Shown here: piece after piece, positions 13,201 through 22,048 of the stretch
How the letters are laid out: every line of letters starts with the position of its first letter
Numbering within the stretch: position 1 is the first letter of the stretch
Assembly (NCBI GenBank): GCA_002110485.1
Contig: MOWL01000002.1
Coordinates: 558,001-622,000 of the forward strand
Length of the DNA stretch: 64,000 nucleotides
Direction of reading: 5' to 3'
DNA from: Emergomyces orientalis
Taxonomy: Eukaryota; Ascomycota; Eurotiomycetes; Onygenales; Ajellomycetaceae
Made by a program: the position numbers and the translations under genes
The notes under the pieces: model-generated
What the model was told of the DNA's origin: nothing
Seen by the model: only the letters and a program-made list of their open reading frames with translations
Databases searched by the model: none

Positions 13201-14803
13201 TAGTACCCTTACGGACCGTCCCACGACCTTAGCGGAGGCTCGACGGAGCCCTGATTGGCATCATTGGCTCGAAGCAATGAGGAAGGAGGTCGATATGTTC
13301 AATCAAAAGAAAACATATGTTATTACTGAGCGGTCCCCGGATATGGATGTTCTTACGGGTAAATGGGTATATGACCGCAAATTAAATAATAAGGGAGAAA
13401 CCATCCGCTTTCGCGCACGATGGGTGGTTCGCGGATTCCTTCAGCAGCGAGGAGTCCATTATACGAAGTCTTACGCTGCCGTTGTCTCTGGTCCTACAAC
13501 CAGAAGCCTATTCGCGATCTCTACGGCTAGGGGATGGAAATCGAAGGCAATTGATTACGTGTCTGCATTCCTTAATGGCGTGCTGCCACAGGAAGAAATG
13601 ATCTATATGCAGCTCCCGACGGGCATAAAACATGGCAGGGGCAATCTAGTTGGCCTGGTTCGCCAGAGCCTGTATGGGCTGAAGCAAGCTGCGAGGACGT
13701 GGTATTTTCTTGCCACTGAGCATCTCACTTCGATTGGTTTCCGCATATCACCGTATGACGGCGGATTCCTATATCACCCCATCCGTAAGGTGTATTTGAC
13801 GCTGCACGTTGATGACTGCCGCGTTACGGGGCCCAATGAGCATGATATTGACTGGGTTCTCGATGAGATTGCGAAGCGTTTTGACACCAAAAGAATCGAC
13901 GATGATAAGCCATACTTAGGTATGGAAATTGCGGGCCGTAATGGTGATTTACTGGTCACGCAAACACGCTATATTGATGAGATCCTTGATGATTTTGGCA
14001 TGACTGCAATCAATCCGGCACCAACCCCCATGAATGCTGGCACAAAGCTCCAGTTCTCGCCGGATGAGGATAAGGGCCTTGATGATGATTTTACGGCTAC
14101 GCGATATCGTCAAGGGCTTGGGTCTCTTCAATATCTGGTTACAAGCACCAGACCGGATATAATGTTCGCGGTAAATTATTTATCGCGATTCAATTCTCGC
14201 CCAAATAAGGAGTGCTGGGCTGCTTTGAAGCATGTTCTCCGCTATATGAAGAAGACTAGGACTACGGGCATTCTGTATAAGAGGAATATAGGGGACGAAG
14301 GGCTGGCTCCCATGGCCTACGCGGATTCAGATTGGGCGGGTGCAGACCCCCAATATAAATCGACTACGGGCTATATTATAATGATCAATGGAGCTCCCGT
14401 ATCATGGCGTTCGCAGCGGCAGATCTCTACGGCGAAGTCCACAACTGAAGCTGAGTATATTGCTGCTAGCGAAGCTGCGTGCGAGCTGATTTGGCTTAAA
14501 GATATGCTGCATGATGCGGGACTGCTTGAGAATGCGGATGGCTATGTTCTTTCCAATAATCTGCATATTGATAATAAAGGTGCCATTGATCTAGCTAACG
14601 GCGAGTCTTTAACTAAGCGCTCGAGGCATATTGAAGTCCGCTACCATATATTACGCGATCTAGTGGCTAAAAAGGAGCTCCTTATTCGGCACGTCAGCTC
14701 AACGGAGAATAAGGCGGATGGTTTTACGAAGGCGCTGCCTAGGCCCGCATTCAATGCTTTTGTGGCTAATCTTGGCTTGATTGGTTCGGGGGGATCTGCT
14801 TAA
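10205..14803 (+). CDS. Copia gag-pol polyprotein, intact
   Basis: A single frame of 1,532 codons from ATG 10205 (MVNLRSGNSPDL); the frame opens slightly earlier at a TTG. In order it shows: a gag region; a CCHC zinc knuckle CSHCGIVGHNEESC near residue 368; aspartic protease LDSGSGAHATP (Asp about 452); an integrase zinc region (H-x4-H in WHLKLGHLN, C-x2-C in FCKTC); an integrase core with FIDLAGGG, LHWDGGGEF and NGPAERANR; reverse transcriptase with AIDYVSAFLNG and the catalytic LHVDDCR; and RNase H with YADSDWAGADPQYKST, STAKSTTEAEYIAA and SRHIEVRYHILRDL. All catalytic carboxylates expected for copia are visible. It replicates the element through a cytoplasmic virus-like particle. It is the only intact pol in the window. 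Confidence 0.95.
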   Translation: MVNLRSGNSPDLTRENKPTRRAERTPENIENEPFPTPITARKLPARAPSEESSADFEDPMSDMSDTGSDRDEPTQEAQVEHDDSLSAETRARLEIARLENETARIKAGAGAGELAGANMTAYLKAIKEFRLTVKLLEKPVLLLGSMNYPMWRDEVLLAAKDSETDDILLNKELAPPEGVSEDVAKLWRERNSWLRNYMWSAISAQARTHFTIPKENQLSAYMLWSIVEENFAERRVVRRFRLFNEFLGMTAESCGSDRAFIERLLAVRTEYKRLDFYMPDSVFFDRLLAGIHSRWANLIRNRMDDIEKSGEDTLLEDDFVGLCRDILLRLPSGGSSSSSKNTKAPVNNASSMDDAGESPAPSASGRPKCSHCGIVGHNEESCWKKHPEKRPSGYSNGKRRGGTKKDKKKANNEDSSKSPDDGSAPVHSTVEKVFHAREIVRDDDIADEWVLDSGSGAHATPRKELVKCHSMSSNVKLKMADGTIVPAAAVGTVELAVDGADVCLEGVRFAPELEANIVSFGKLVRKGYTFKQLAYGEAHSIIMTSPDRMVSFTAVLNEKDIYVIEKPPQIRDLIQFAMPNGDFRPVNAVDDSLLALPSMNIKPVELTMLQWHLKLGHLNHMDIAKMAADPRMGMRIKGSKALPFCKTCVQAKMARPAFEPMIRKVKPAARLFIDLAGGGRTLFNEDGVPTYGGADYWMSITDDATRYRWAILMATKGEATAKLRDFITMIETTAQRCVGSLHWDGGGEFKSDELKAFCKQRGIAYETTTPYTPQSNGPAERANRIIIERTRSLLFDSGQPRDLWGEAMQAAVMLINMSPTSTKLYGCKEGSPLTPFEAWMGVQPTANWLHRWGCKVYKKDLRVTNKLADRTDGKEWIFVGYQGLHQVRIWDPDARRLEIARDVVFDEALVEDVSFINAALPAPHEPNNIPDELDVLNPADGWQHCLLRRLARERPHIMKMLVNGDLEEAIEPTYLINSDVDLLNESDEHANDNGDEPVLSTLTDRPTTLAEARRSPDWHHWLEAMRKEVDMFNQKKTYVITERSPDMDVLTGKWVYDRKLNNKGETIRFRARWVVRGFLQQRGVHYTKSYAAVVSGPTTRSLFAISTARGWKSKAIDYVSAFLNGVLPQEEMIYMQLPTGIKHGRGNLVGLVRQSLYGLKQAARTWYFLATEHLTSIGFRISPYDGGFLYHPIRKVYLTLHVDDCRVTGPNEHDIDWVLDEIAKRFDTKRIDDDKPYLGMEIAGRNGDLLVTQTRYIDEILDDFGMTAINPAPTPMNAGTKLQFSPDEDKGLDDDFTATRYRQGLGSLQYLVTSTRPDIMFAVNYLSRFNSRPNKECWAALKHVLRYMKKTRTTGILYKRNIGDEGLAPMAYADSDWAGADPQYKSTTGYIIMINGAPVSWRSQRQISTAKSTTEAEYIAASEAACELIWLKDMLHDAGLLENADGYVLSNNLHIDNKGAIDLANGESLTKRSRHIEVRYHILRDLVAKKELLIRHVSSTENKADGFTKALPRPAFNAFVANLGLIGSGGSA

Positions 14804-14903
14804 TGGATTTAACTAAAAGTTTTGTACTTAGCTGCTATTTTGATTTTTGATGCCTATGGCGTGGCCTGTGTGCGTGCTCCTGGGGCGCCCTAGCATGGGG
14901 GGG

Positions 14904-15005
14904 TGTTAGGTGATACTAGGGCTACCCGGGTCACATGCCCCACACACACATATATATTTTAGCTAGTTAGGTAGTTCAATATGATAGGCTTGATGCACTC
15001 TATGA
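14904..15005 (+). repeat. 3' LTR of copia A
   Basis: 102 bp, identical to the 5' LTR, preceded by the run of seven G and followed by the target-site copy ggagc. Confidence 0.95.
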
Positions 15006-15301
15006 GGAGCTCGGGCTGGCTGAGTAAGAAACAGGTCACGTGAAGGGAAAAGGAATCGGAATAACAGGTTTCCGGAACTAGACCCGATGCGGACAGTAGA
15101 AGGACACCTCACCAGATCGCGGCAAGGAAGCTAGACAAAACCACCGCCGACTGATACTCCTGAAGGACAACCTGGATATATCTCCGTCCATACCAGCAAT
15201 CTTGACTCCTATCGCCAACAATACTGAGCGCTATATATATCTTCCTACCTCTTAACATCTCTCTCGCATTCCACGCACTCCTACCCTCTCTACCTCTCAC
15301 A

Positions 15302-15672
15302 ATGTCTGACACCTTCCAAGAACTAGCCGATATCCCCAAGGATTTCGTTAAAGATGGCATGCTCTTTATGAACCGGTGTACGAAACGTATGTACCACCAC
15401 CACAGTTCCACCCTGCTTTTATAGAAAATATATGTCTCCAGTATGTCCCATCTACTAACATGCGCAATCAATCAGCCGACAAGCGCGAATTCCTTAAGAT
15501 CAGCCAGGCAGTTGGCTTCGGTTTCCTCATCATGGGCGCTATCGGTTACTTTATTAAACTGAGTGAGTAGCGCGGCTCCATTCTTTATTTCCCTCCAATT
15601 TCATAGATATGTCGCTAACAACACTACGTAGTACATATCCCAGTCAACAATATCCTCGTCGGAGGCGCATGA
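15302..15672 (+). CDS. sss1: Sec61 gamma subunit (Sss1), protein translocation channel
   Basis: Small tail-anchored subunit of the Sec61 translocon in the ER membrane, essential for co-translational import. Three exons: 15302-15386, 15476-15562 and 15632-15672, giving 70 residues, the usual family length. The protein opens MSDTFQELADIPKDFVKDG, continues through the conserved NRCTKPDKREF block (joined across intron 1) and a single hydrophobic helix GFGFLIMGAIGYFIKL, and ends IHIPVNNILVGGA. All junctions are GT..AG with consistent phases. The copia A right LTR ends 292 bp upstream of the ATG, so part of the native promoter may be displaced. Confidence 0.97.
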
Positions 15673-16779
15673 TGTGAGCAACTAAGCAGTAAAACAAGGC
15701 ACCCTATATTACTCCCGGGAAGGGAAAAGGACGGGAAAAAACAGATAAAAATGTAAAACCTGTGCGCGCGAATGTTTAACCGGCTCCGTTTCTATCCCCG
15801 CCCATACCATTCATTTCGGACGGCGAGGCTATCGACACAGAAATTTTCTCCTTTAAAGGCTGGTGGTGACAAGGCATGCTGTCAATTGGGAGAAACTGGA
15901 GAGAACACCCTTGCGTTTGGGGAAAAATCAAGCTCTTTATTTTGCTATTTTAAGCGGAAAAATAGGGAAAGCCGTTTCTGTTGGGAGACCCGGAGTTTCA
16001 ATAGATCGCCCTTTACATTCCCACCTTGCTTTTGATTTTTTTCGTTGCGCTTCTCCTTCCTCTTCCTCCCCTTTTTCTCATCTGTGTTTTTTAAATTGAT
16101 TTTTGTTTATCCCTTTTATGTTTTGCATATGTACAATATCCAGACGTTATTTACGTTGAGCTCCTTTTCCTGTTTCGGTGTTTTGACCTTTTTTATTCTT
16201 TGCAAATCATTCAATATGCGTATTTTCTACTGATGATCAGGTGTTATGCGAACTCATATATCATGGAGCCGAAAAGGTTTATTTCGACCGGACTGATAGT
16301 TCATGTACTGGGAGCCATATCTTTCGCATTATTAATGACACGTTTCGTATCCATAGAATACGGTGTGACAATTGTACCGCTCGTCGTTCATCTAGAAAAT
16401 TGGATGGTACGATATGCGATAAGGTGATTAATACACAATCCGAAACACTATGTATATGCCCAAGGATATTGCTGTCCCAACCAAACAAATAGAGGAGATA
16501 TGTTGGAGATATGTCGCCTAAATTCAACGAGAAACGGGGTAGAGAAAAATGAAATAGTCATAGGCATCATGTTTGTAAAAATCGTATAAAATAAAAATAA
16601 AATAGCAAATAGACGAAAGTACGTGTTCATCATAACATAACAAAACATAAACGAGCCGTCGACCAGCATAATTACCAGATTTCGTACATTCGTAAAAGGT
16701 TACCTCCTTCAAAGTCTTACCTAAATCACTTGCGAGCCATAGGACGCGCTGGAGGTACGGTCAGTGGTTATCAGTATAG
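15673..16779. other. Intergenic, no gene seen
   Basis: 3' regions of sss1 and of the convergent WD40 gene. AT-rich with T-runs and short frames only; I see no RNA gene or repeat. Confidence 0.5.
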
Positions 16780-19283
16780 CTACCACGAGTTCATGTCAAG
16801 GGGGTCGTCATCATCAAGCGCGATGAAAGATGCGATTCCACCATTTCTGATTATATGGCCAGTGAATCGTCCGCCTTCATCCGCAGAGTGGTTGTTGCTG
16901 GGTCGCATAGGTTCCAACTTGCTGTTGTAGCTTTGACCGAGTGGGGCTTCACCTTCATCGAGGTCGGCGCCGTCATTCCAGGTATGCACGCTGCAGGTGC
17001 CCGTGGACATGCCCCAGCCGTTCCATGAGGTTGCTGGTTTTAATTAAAAGTATACGTAATTAGCTGATTCATTCTTGGTTGTGGATATGTATCGAAGCAC
17101 CCAGGGGCGGACTGGAAGCTGCTAGTTCTTCGAGTTCTGCAGGCAGCCTGCAAGCTTCTGAATCCAAGTATGCAATTGAGACTGTGACTTACCAGCTATA
17201 ACCGGAGCATTTGGATGCCAGCTGGCATCTCTCACGCAAGTTCCCCATTCGATCTCGCTCCTCCCCATTCGATAGACAGGATGGAACATATCCGAATCAC
17301 ACTGCCGAGAATTGAACGACGCCTCTCCAACATCGATAATACCAGCCACCGTAGCGTCGAGGTTGTAAATGAAAACCCGGCCGTCTGAACTTCCTGAATA
17401 CACGTATCTGGAGTTGGTACTTGTATCGGGAGAGAAATGACATCGTATAAGGGTTTTTAATACGCGGTGTCCCCGGAACGTGACAACAGAACAATCATGT
17501 GGATGGGGCCGGTAATCCGCATCTGAGATAGGCATATATCTATAATCGAAACCCGTAGAATAGCTATTCAAGTCGATTGTGTCCAGTTTTGCGCTCGTCA
17601 TCATCTTGCGCAGATCCCACAGTTTCATGCTTTGATCCTTTCCGTTACTCAATACATATCTCCCGTCTCCTTTACTGTCGACGTATGCTATATATTTTGT
17701 ATACATGTAAGTGGAGATGATCATAACCATTTTTTAGTGTGGAGGCTCGTTTCTACTTACTGATCCCTTCACTGTGACCCAGGAAGCAGCCAGCAGCACG
17801 GCCATCTCCCATTGATCGCCGGTCCCAGACCTTGATTGTCGTATCGTCAGATCCCGAATAAAGAATGTGGGGCGAAGATTTGTCTCCGAAACAAACAGCG
17901 TTGACGTCGTCGTCATGGTTTTGTAGTGTTAGTATCGGCGTACGTCTTTCGATGTCATAGACAACCACACTTTGATTAGAAGTGCCAGCAATCAACTCTC
18001 GACCATCACCGCTAAAGCGAATACTCCATATCTATGTATTAAATAGATAAAAAAAGTCAGTTCACCCATTCAATTACGATATAACGTTCGGAAGAGTATA
18101 CCCCAAAGCCTGACCCACTAAAGGGCGAACCAGATCGGTCGGCAAAATCTAATAGAGTAGGTTCCGAATCTGACGACGGGTCCGTTCCCGCCAGGCACAC
18201 GGTACTTTTAATCGAGCTATATGCCAAGTATCTGTTGTCCGGACTCAAGCTCGCATCTGTGAGAGTCCATTGTCCTGAGGGGTACCCGACTGTTTTGTAC
18301 CACCGCCACTCGAGCGGATTTGACGTATCGTACATCCGCACCTTGAAATCCTGAGCGCAAGAAAAAAAGAAGTTTCCATCGTCAGAGAAGGATCCAGAGT
18401 AACATCTCGAATTATATTGAATGATTTTATCCGCCTTGGAATTGGGGATGAGGCCCTGTGAATCATGTTAGTCCTTGAGAGTGAGCAGACCGAAATGGGA
18501 GCTTTCGGGGATAACAACCTGCGATATAGCACGCGGACGAAACCGTGGTCCATAAGCCAATTCCCTCCACATTAATTTCGTCGACAGTTTTTCCTTTCTT
18601 CGTTTTATCTTATCCACATAGTGCAAATTGCTCCCATAATCCCCCGAATTCATAAGCTCCCGTCCAGCGTCGCTTGGTATTTTGGGAAGTAGGTCCTCGC
18701 CAGTACGGGATCCGCGCCTACGGTATATAGGCCCTCCGTACACATCGTTACCATTCTCATCCAAATAAAATCGTAGCCCTGATATTCTGTGCGTGGGAAG
18801 AATGCGACGTAGACCTTCCGATCCAAGAAAGCGAAACAATTCGGCCGCGGACACTAAAATCATTATCAACAAACGACGGTTTTTTCTTCGGACGATAAGG
18901 GACTTTGTTACATGGGGAATGGTTGTGTTCTGGATCTTGCGCTCCTTGCCCGCCGGATTCTCCGGCTTGCGCATCTATTTCTATGTCAGCTTCGTTGTCA
19001 TCAACTACATAGTACATAACATCTTTGCTGGTGCCGGGGAAGCTTGAATTTTTGGTTAGGCAACATCTCACAAAGGCTTACCCATAATATCAGATTCTCC
19101 ATCATCCTCCCACTCCTCTTCATCATCTTCTTCAATATCAAAGAAGTCCGCTGGCGGCGCAAAATCCCTATCATAGTCATCATCGTTCTCATCATTCATC
19201 CATTCGGGAGCATCCTCCCAGGTCTGCTCTGTGCTTGTCTGATTGCCGGAACCCGGCCGCGGGGGTGAATTTGACGCGCTCAT
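16780..19283 (-). CDS. DCAF11/LEC14B-type WD40 protein
   Basis: Predicted substrate receptor of a CUL4-DDB1 ubiquitin ligase, by similarity to DCAF11 (WDR23). ATG at 19283 (MSASNSPPRPGSG), followed by an acidic N-terminus (EEDDEEEWEDDGES). About seven exons. The clearest junctions are an intron near 18.9 kb joining HNHSP to LSAAELFRFLG, GFG joined to IWSIRFSGDG near 18.1-18.03 kb, EGIT to YVDSKGDGRY near 17.7 kb, and VIA to ATSWNGWG across 17192-17034. WD blocks include LYSGSDDTTIKVWDRRSMGDGR, NGKDQSMKLWDLRKMM, YSGSSDGRVFIYNLD and DASWHPNAPVIA. The stop is at 16780. The R-x-W-D-x-R type residues that contact DDB1 appear as KVWDRRS and KLWDLRK. Exons 1 and 2 are least certain. Confidence 0.85.
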
Positions 19284-20014
19284 GACGGATGGGCTCAGCC
19301 AATGTATTTTGAGAACGCCTGCTTCGTCAATAAGGAGGAGAGTGAGGGATGTAGCAAAGGAGTTGGAGATAAGGTGTTAGTCAGCAATGATGGCGGTCGA
19401 AGCTTGTTTTTTCAGCATCTCTCAGCTATAAGCGGTATGTCCGAGTGATGTTAACCCGGTTATCTCGAAATGTGACCAATTTAAACTACATATATGAATT
19501 ATCATTCCACCGCACAATTGCCTTCCCCTTGTTCCATGTATATTTTCCCCGGTTGTAATCTCTGTCATTCTCAATAACATGCTATAGTGCATACAACAAC
19601 TATCCATGGCTATGACCTCCACTGTATATTGCCGAGGAAGAGTGCTGCAAACAATGCAATTATGCCAAGATTCCAACATCACGGAACCGGAAAAGCATTC
19701 AACCAGCTCTCCGCCCGAAGCACTGGTCAGTTGGCTTAATCAGCCAGACGTCAGTTCCCTAATGCGGAAGCTCTTTCGTCTTCCGCATGTCTCGCGTTGA
19801 CTCCGCTACTCATATCTAAAAGCTCTCTCCGACCTGTGCCTGATATCCCACAATAGCCTAGATTAAATCCCCTAACGAATGCCAATCCATTTTCTTAACC
19901 ACCCAACTAACAACCCCGCATTCATTGAGTATTTCAAAGATACCCTGCCAAACCCTGTTATCGCTCTTCAGGGAGTCTTGGGGTCTGGGAAGTGTATAAA
20001 GAAGCCATTCGAAG
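19284..20014. promoter_or_regulatory. Shared upstream region of the divergent WD40 and snx3 genes
   Basis: About 730 bp between two divergent start codons. It should hold both promoters. I see no clear TATA box; short frames here carry no recognisable motif. Confidence 0.4.
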
Positions 20015-20723
20015 ATGCAAGCTATACCAGATGCGCGCCAGCAGACTTTCGAGGAGATTTATGGCCCTCCTGAAAACTTCCTCGAAATTGAGGTATATAT
20101 CTCCACCCCACCCCTCCTCTGACCTATACATCTGCCTTGCAATTGTCTTGTTACCCCTCTCTGATATACTTATGTTTTGCCGCGGCCTCCGCCCTGCAAT
20201 GTTGCCCGTCGCCTTTAACTACTCGAACGCCGATCAACGTGAACCCCAAACTGACCTCCACTGTTTTCTATTTATGACAGGTAAGAAATCCTCAAACTCA
20301 CGGCACATCGCGCAATATGTATACCTCCTACGAAATTGTCTGTCGCACCAACATCCCCGCTTTCAAACTCAAACATTCCGTCGTGCGTCGCCGCTATTCA
20401 GATTTCGAATACTTCAGAGATATACTGGAGCGCGAGAGCGCGCGTGTGACTATCCCACCTCTTCCGGGGAAAGTATTCACCAACCGATTCAGCGACGATG
20501 TGATTGAACATCGACGGGAAGGTTTACAGCGGTTTTTGCAAATAGTAGTAGGGCATCCCCTATTGCAAACAGGGAGTAAAGTACTTGCCAGCTTTGTGCA
20601 AGGTAATGAGAGAATGTTTTTCTTTTTTAATTTCCGTTTCCTTTGTTTATGGTTCTTTTCCTGTATCCGGCTAACATAACCCCCCTCGTACTAGATCCCA
20701 ACTGGGACCGGAACGCATGGTAG
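20015..20723 (+). CDS. snx3: Sorting nexin 3 (Snx3/Grd19)
   Basis: PX-domain protein that binds phosphatidylinositol 3-phosphate on early endosomes and retrieves cargo to the Golgi with retromer. Three exons: 20015-20092, 20281-20602 and 20695-20723, giving 142 residues, the usual length. It starts [17 protein letters not shown] and then [10 protein letters not shown] leads into the PX core. The lipid-contact signature [14 protein letters not shown], the polyproline IPPLPGK loop and the second arginine block [17 protein letters not shown] are all present. It ends [10 protein letters not shown]. The last exon codes for only nine residues. Confidence 0.96.
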
Positions 20724-22048
20724 GAGCAAAGGTGGATATACGCCTTTGCCTGATTTCAAAAATGTTATATTATATTTCCCTGAGTTCCACGAAAATCATA
20801 CGAGACATGACGAATGCTAAATTGCAAAATCTTTTCCCTCTCACCCCTTCCTTCCTCTCTCGCGGTTTCATTCTTATACATTGCTGAAAACCTGTTAGAC
20901 GGACTGTTTCGAGGAGCAGTACGCGGAGAACAGACGGTCGGGTATTACAATGACAAGTCTCGGCTTGGTTGATTCGATCGTGATCCATCTATTTCAGAGT
21001 GGAAGAGTTATCCCGTGTGGAAAATGGTGGCCACATTTTGTTTCTTGGACTGTTCCGCAAAATCCATGAAACCAACTCCCAATGAAATGTCACGCACATA
21101 CTGTTTCTTTGTATTTGGATCCCTCCGCTTATCTGTTCCATTATACACATCAAACATTCGAAATATCCCCTCCCTTATCGCCGTTTCGTGCCCACTCCCG
21201 TGCTTTATTTTAACAACCCCTCAGGCGCATATTCCCATTTTTCTTTGTATATTTTGGTTGCCTTTTTCTTTCCCTGTCGTGTCTCGTTTCTGCTTTCATC
21301 CTTTTCAGCTGGGTTAGCAGGCTTCCATTCAATAAACCATCTTTGTTCTATGATTGGATCAGCATCGAATACACAAATTATTTACATCTTCCTTGTTATG
21401 TATCGGGCAATGTACCAAAAGCCTCCCATCCACATTGTACCATGTATATAACATGCCTCAGAAATACGGTCTGCCATGTGCCATTTTTCTAGGATCCCTC
21501 TGTCAGTTTCTCAAATAACGGAGCAAACGCTCCGTGGCCAAGAGCTGGACCAGCGTTCGAGAGGCAGGCCGAAGCTGGGTTAGAGGTGGAGGAGCAGTAA
21601 ATAAAAAAAATATTCAAGAACAGAGTAATGCAGCCGCATATTATTTCGATATATGGGACAGCGGCCAAAGTTTCATAGCTATCTATGTGGTGGAAATGCC
21701 GATTGGTTGTGTTGATTGCATGAGGGCTGCGGTGAAATTGTGCGAACTGACTGATACTTTACTATCAACGTTCTCTGTAGTGATTGTTGATAATGAACCT
21801 ACCAAGTGTGTTGGTAATGCTGTCTATGGCACACCAGAATCACAACTCGCATAGACGGACTAACATTAATTAGTAGCTTTTATTAATTGTGATGGACACC
21901 CATAAATCCACGGGAATTGCATAAACCAAATGTCTAATTAATTTTAATCTAATGGTGGGTGAACCACAAGATAAACAGGAGGTGGAGAAGGCCACAAAAA
22001 TAATCCATCCAGAGACATTACTGGATACAGGCACGAATGCAAATTACG
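20724..22048. other. Intergenic, no gene seen
   Basis: 3' regions of snx3 and of the convergent Myb gene. The plus-strand open frame at 21534-21854 has no recognisable motif and I do not call it. Confidence 0.5.

Larger units (their letters stand above)
10024..15010 (+). mobile_element. Complete Ty1/copia LTR retrotransposon (copia A) with target-site duplication
   Basis: The element spans 10029-15005 (4,977 bp). Identical 102-bp LTRs flank it, and the 5-bp target-site duplication ggagc lies at 10024-10028 and 15006-15010. A primer-binding site directly follows the 5' LTR, and a run of seven G (14897-14903) directly precedes the 3' LTR as the polypurine tract. One intact gag-pol frame fills the interior. 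Identical LTRs plus an open frame indicate a recent insertion that may still be competent. It sits in the shared upstream region of the RRM gene and sss1, and its right end is 292 bp before the sss1 ATG. Confidence 0.95.

Noticed and set aside
21534..21854. 106-codon open frame between snx3 and the Myb gene
   Set aside because: No motif, no intron signals and biased position in a convergent 3' region; likely chance.
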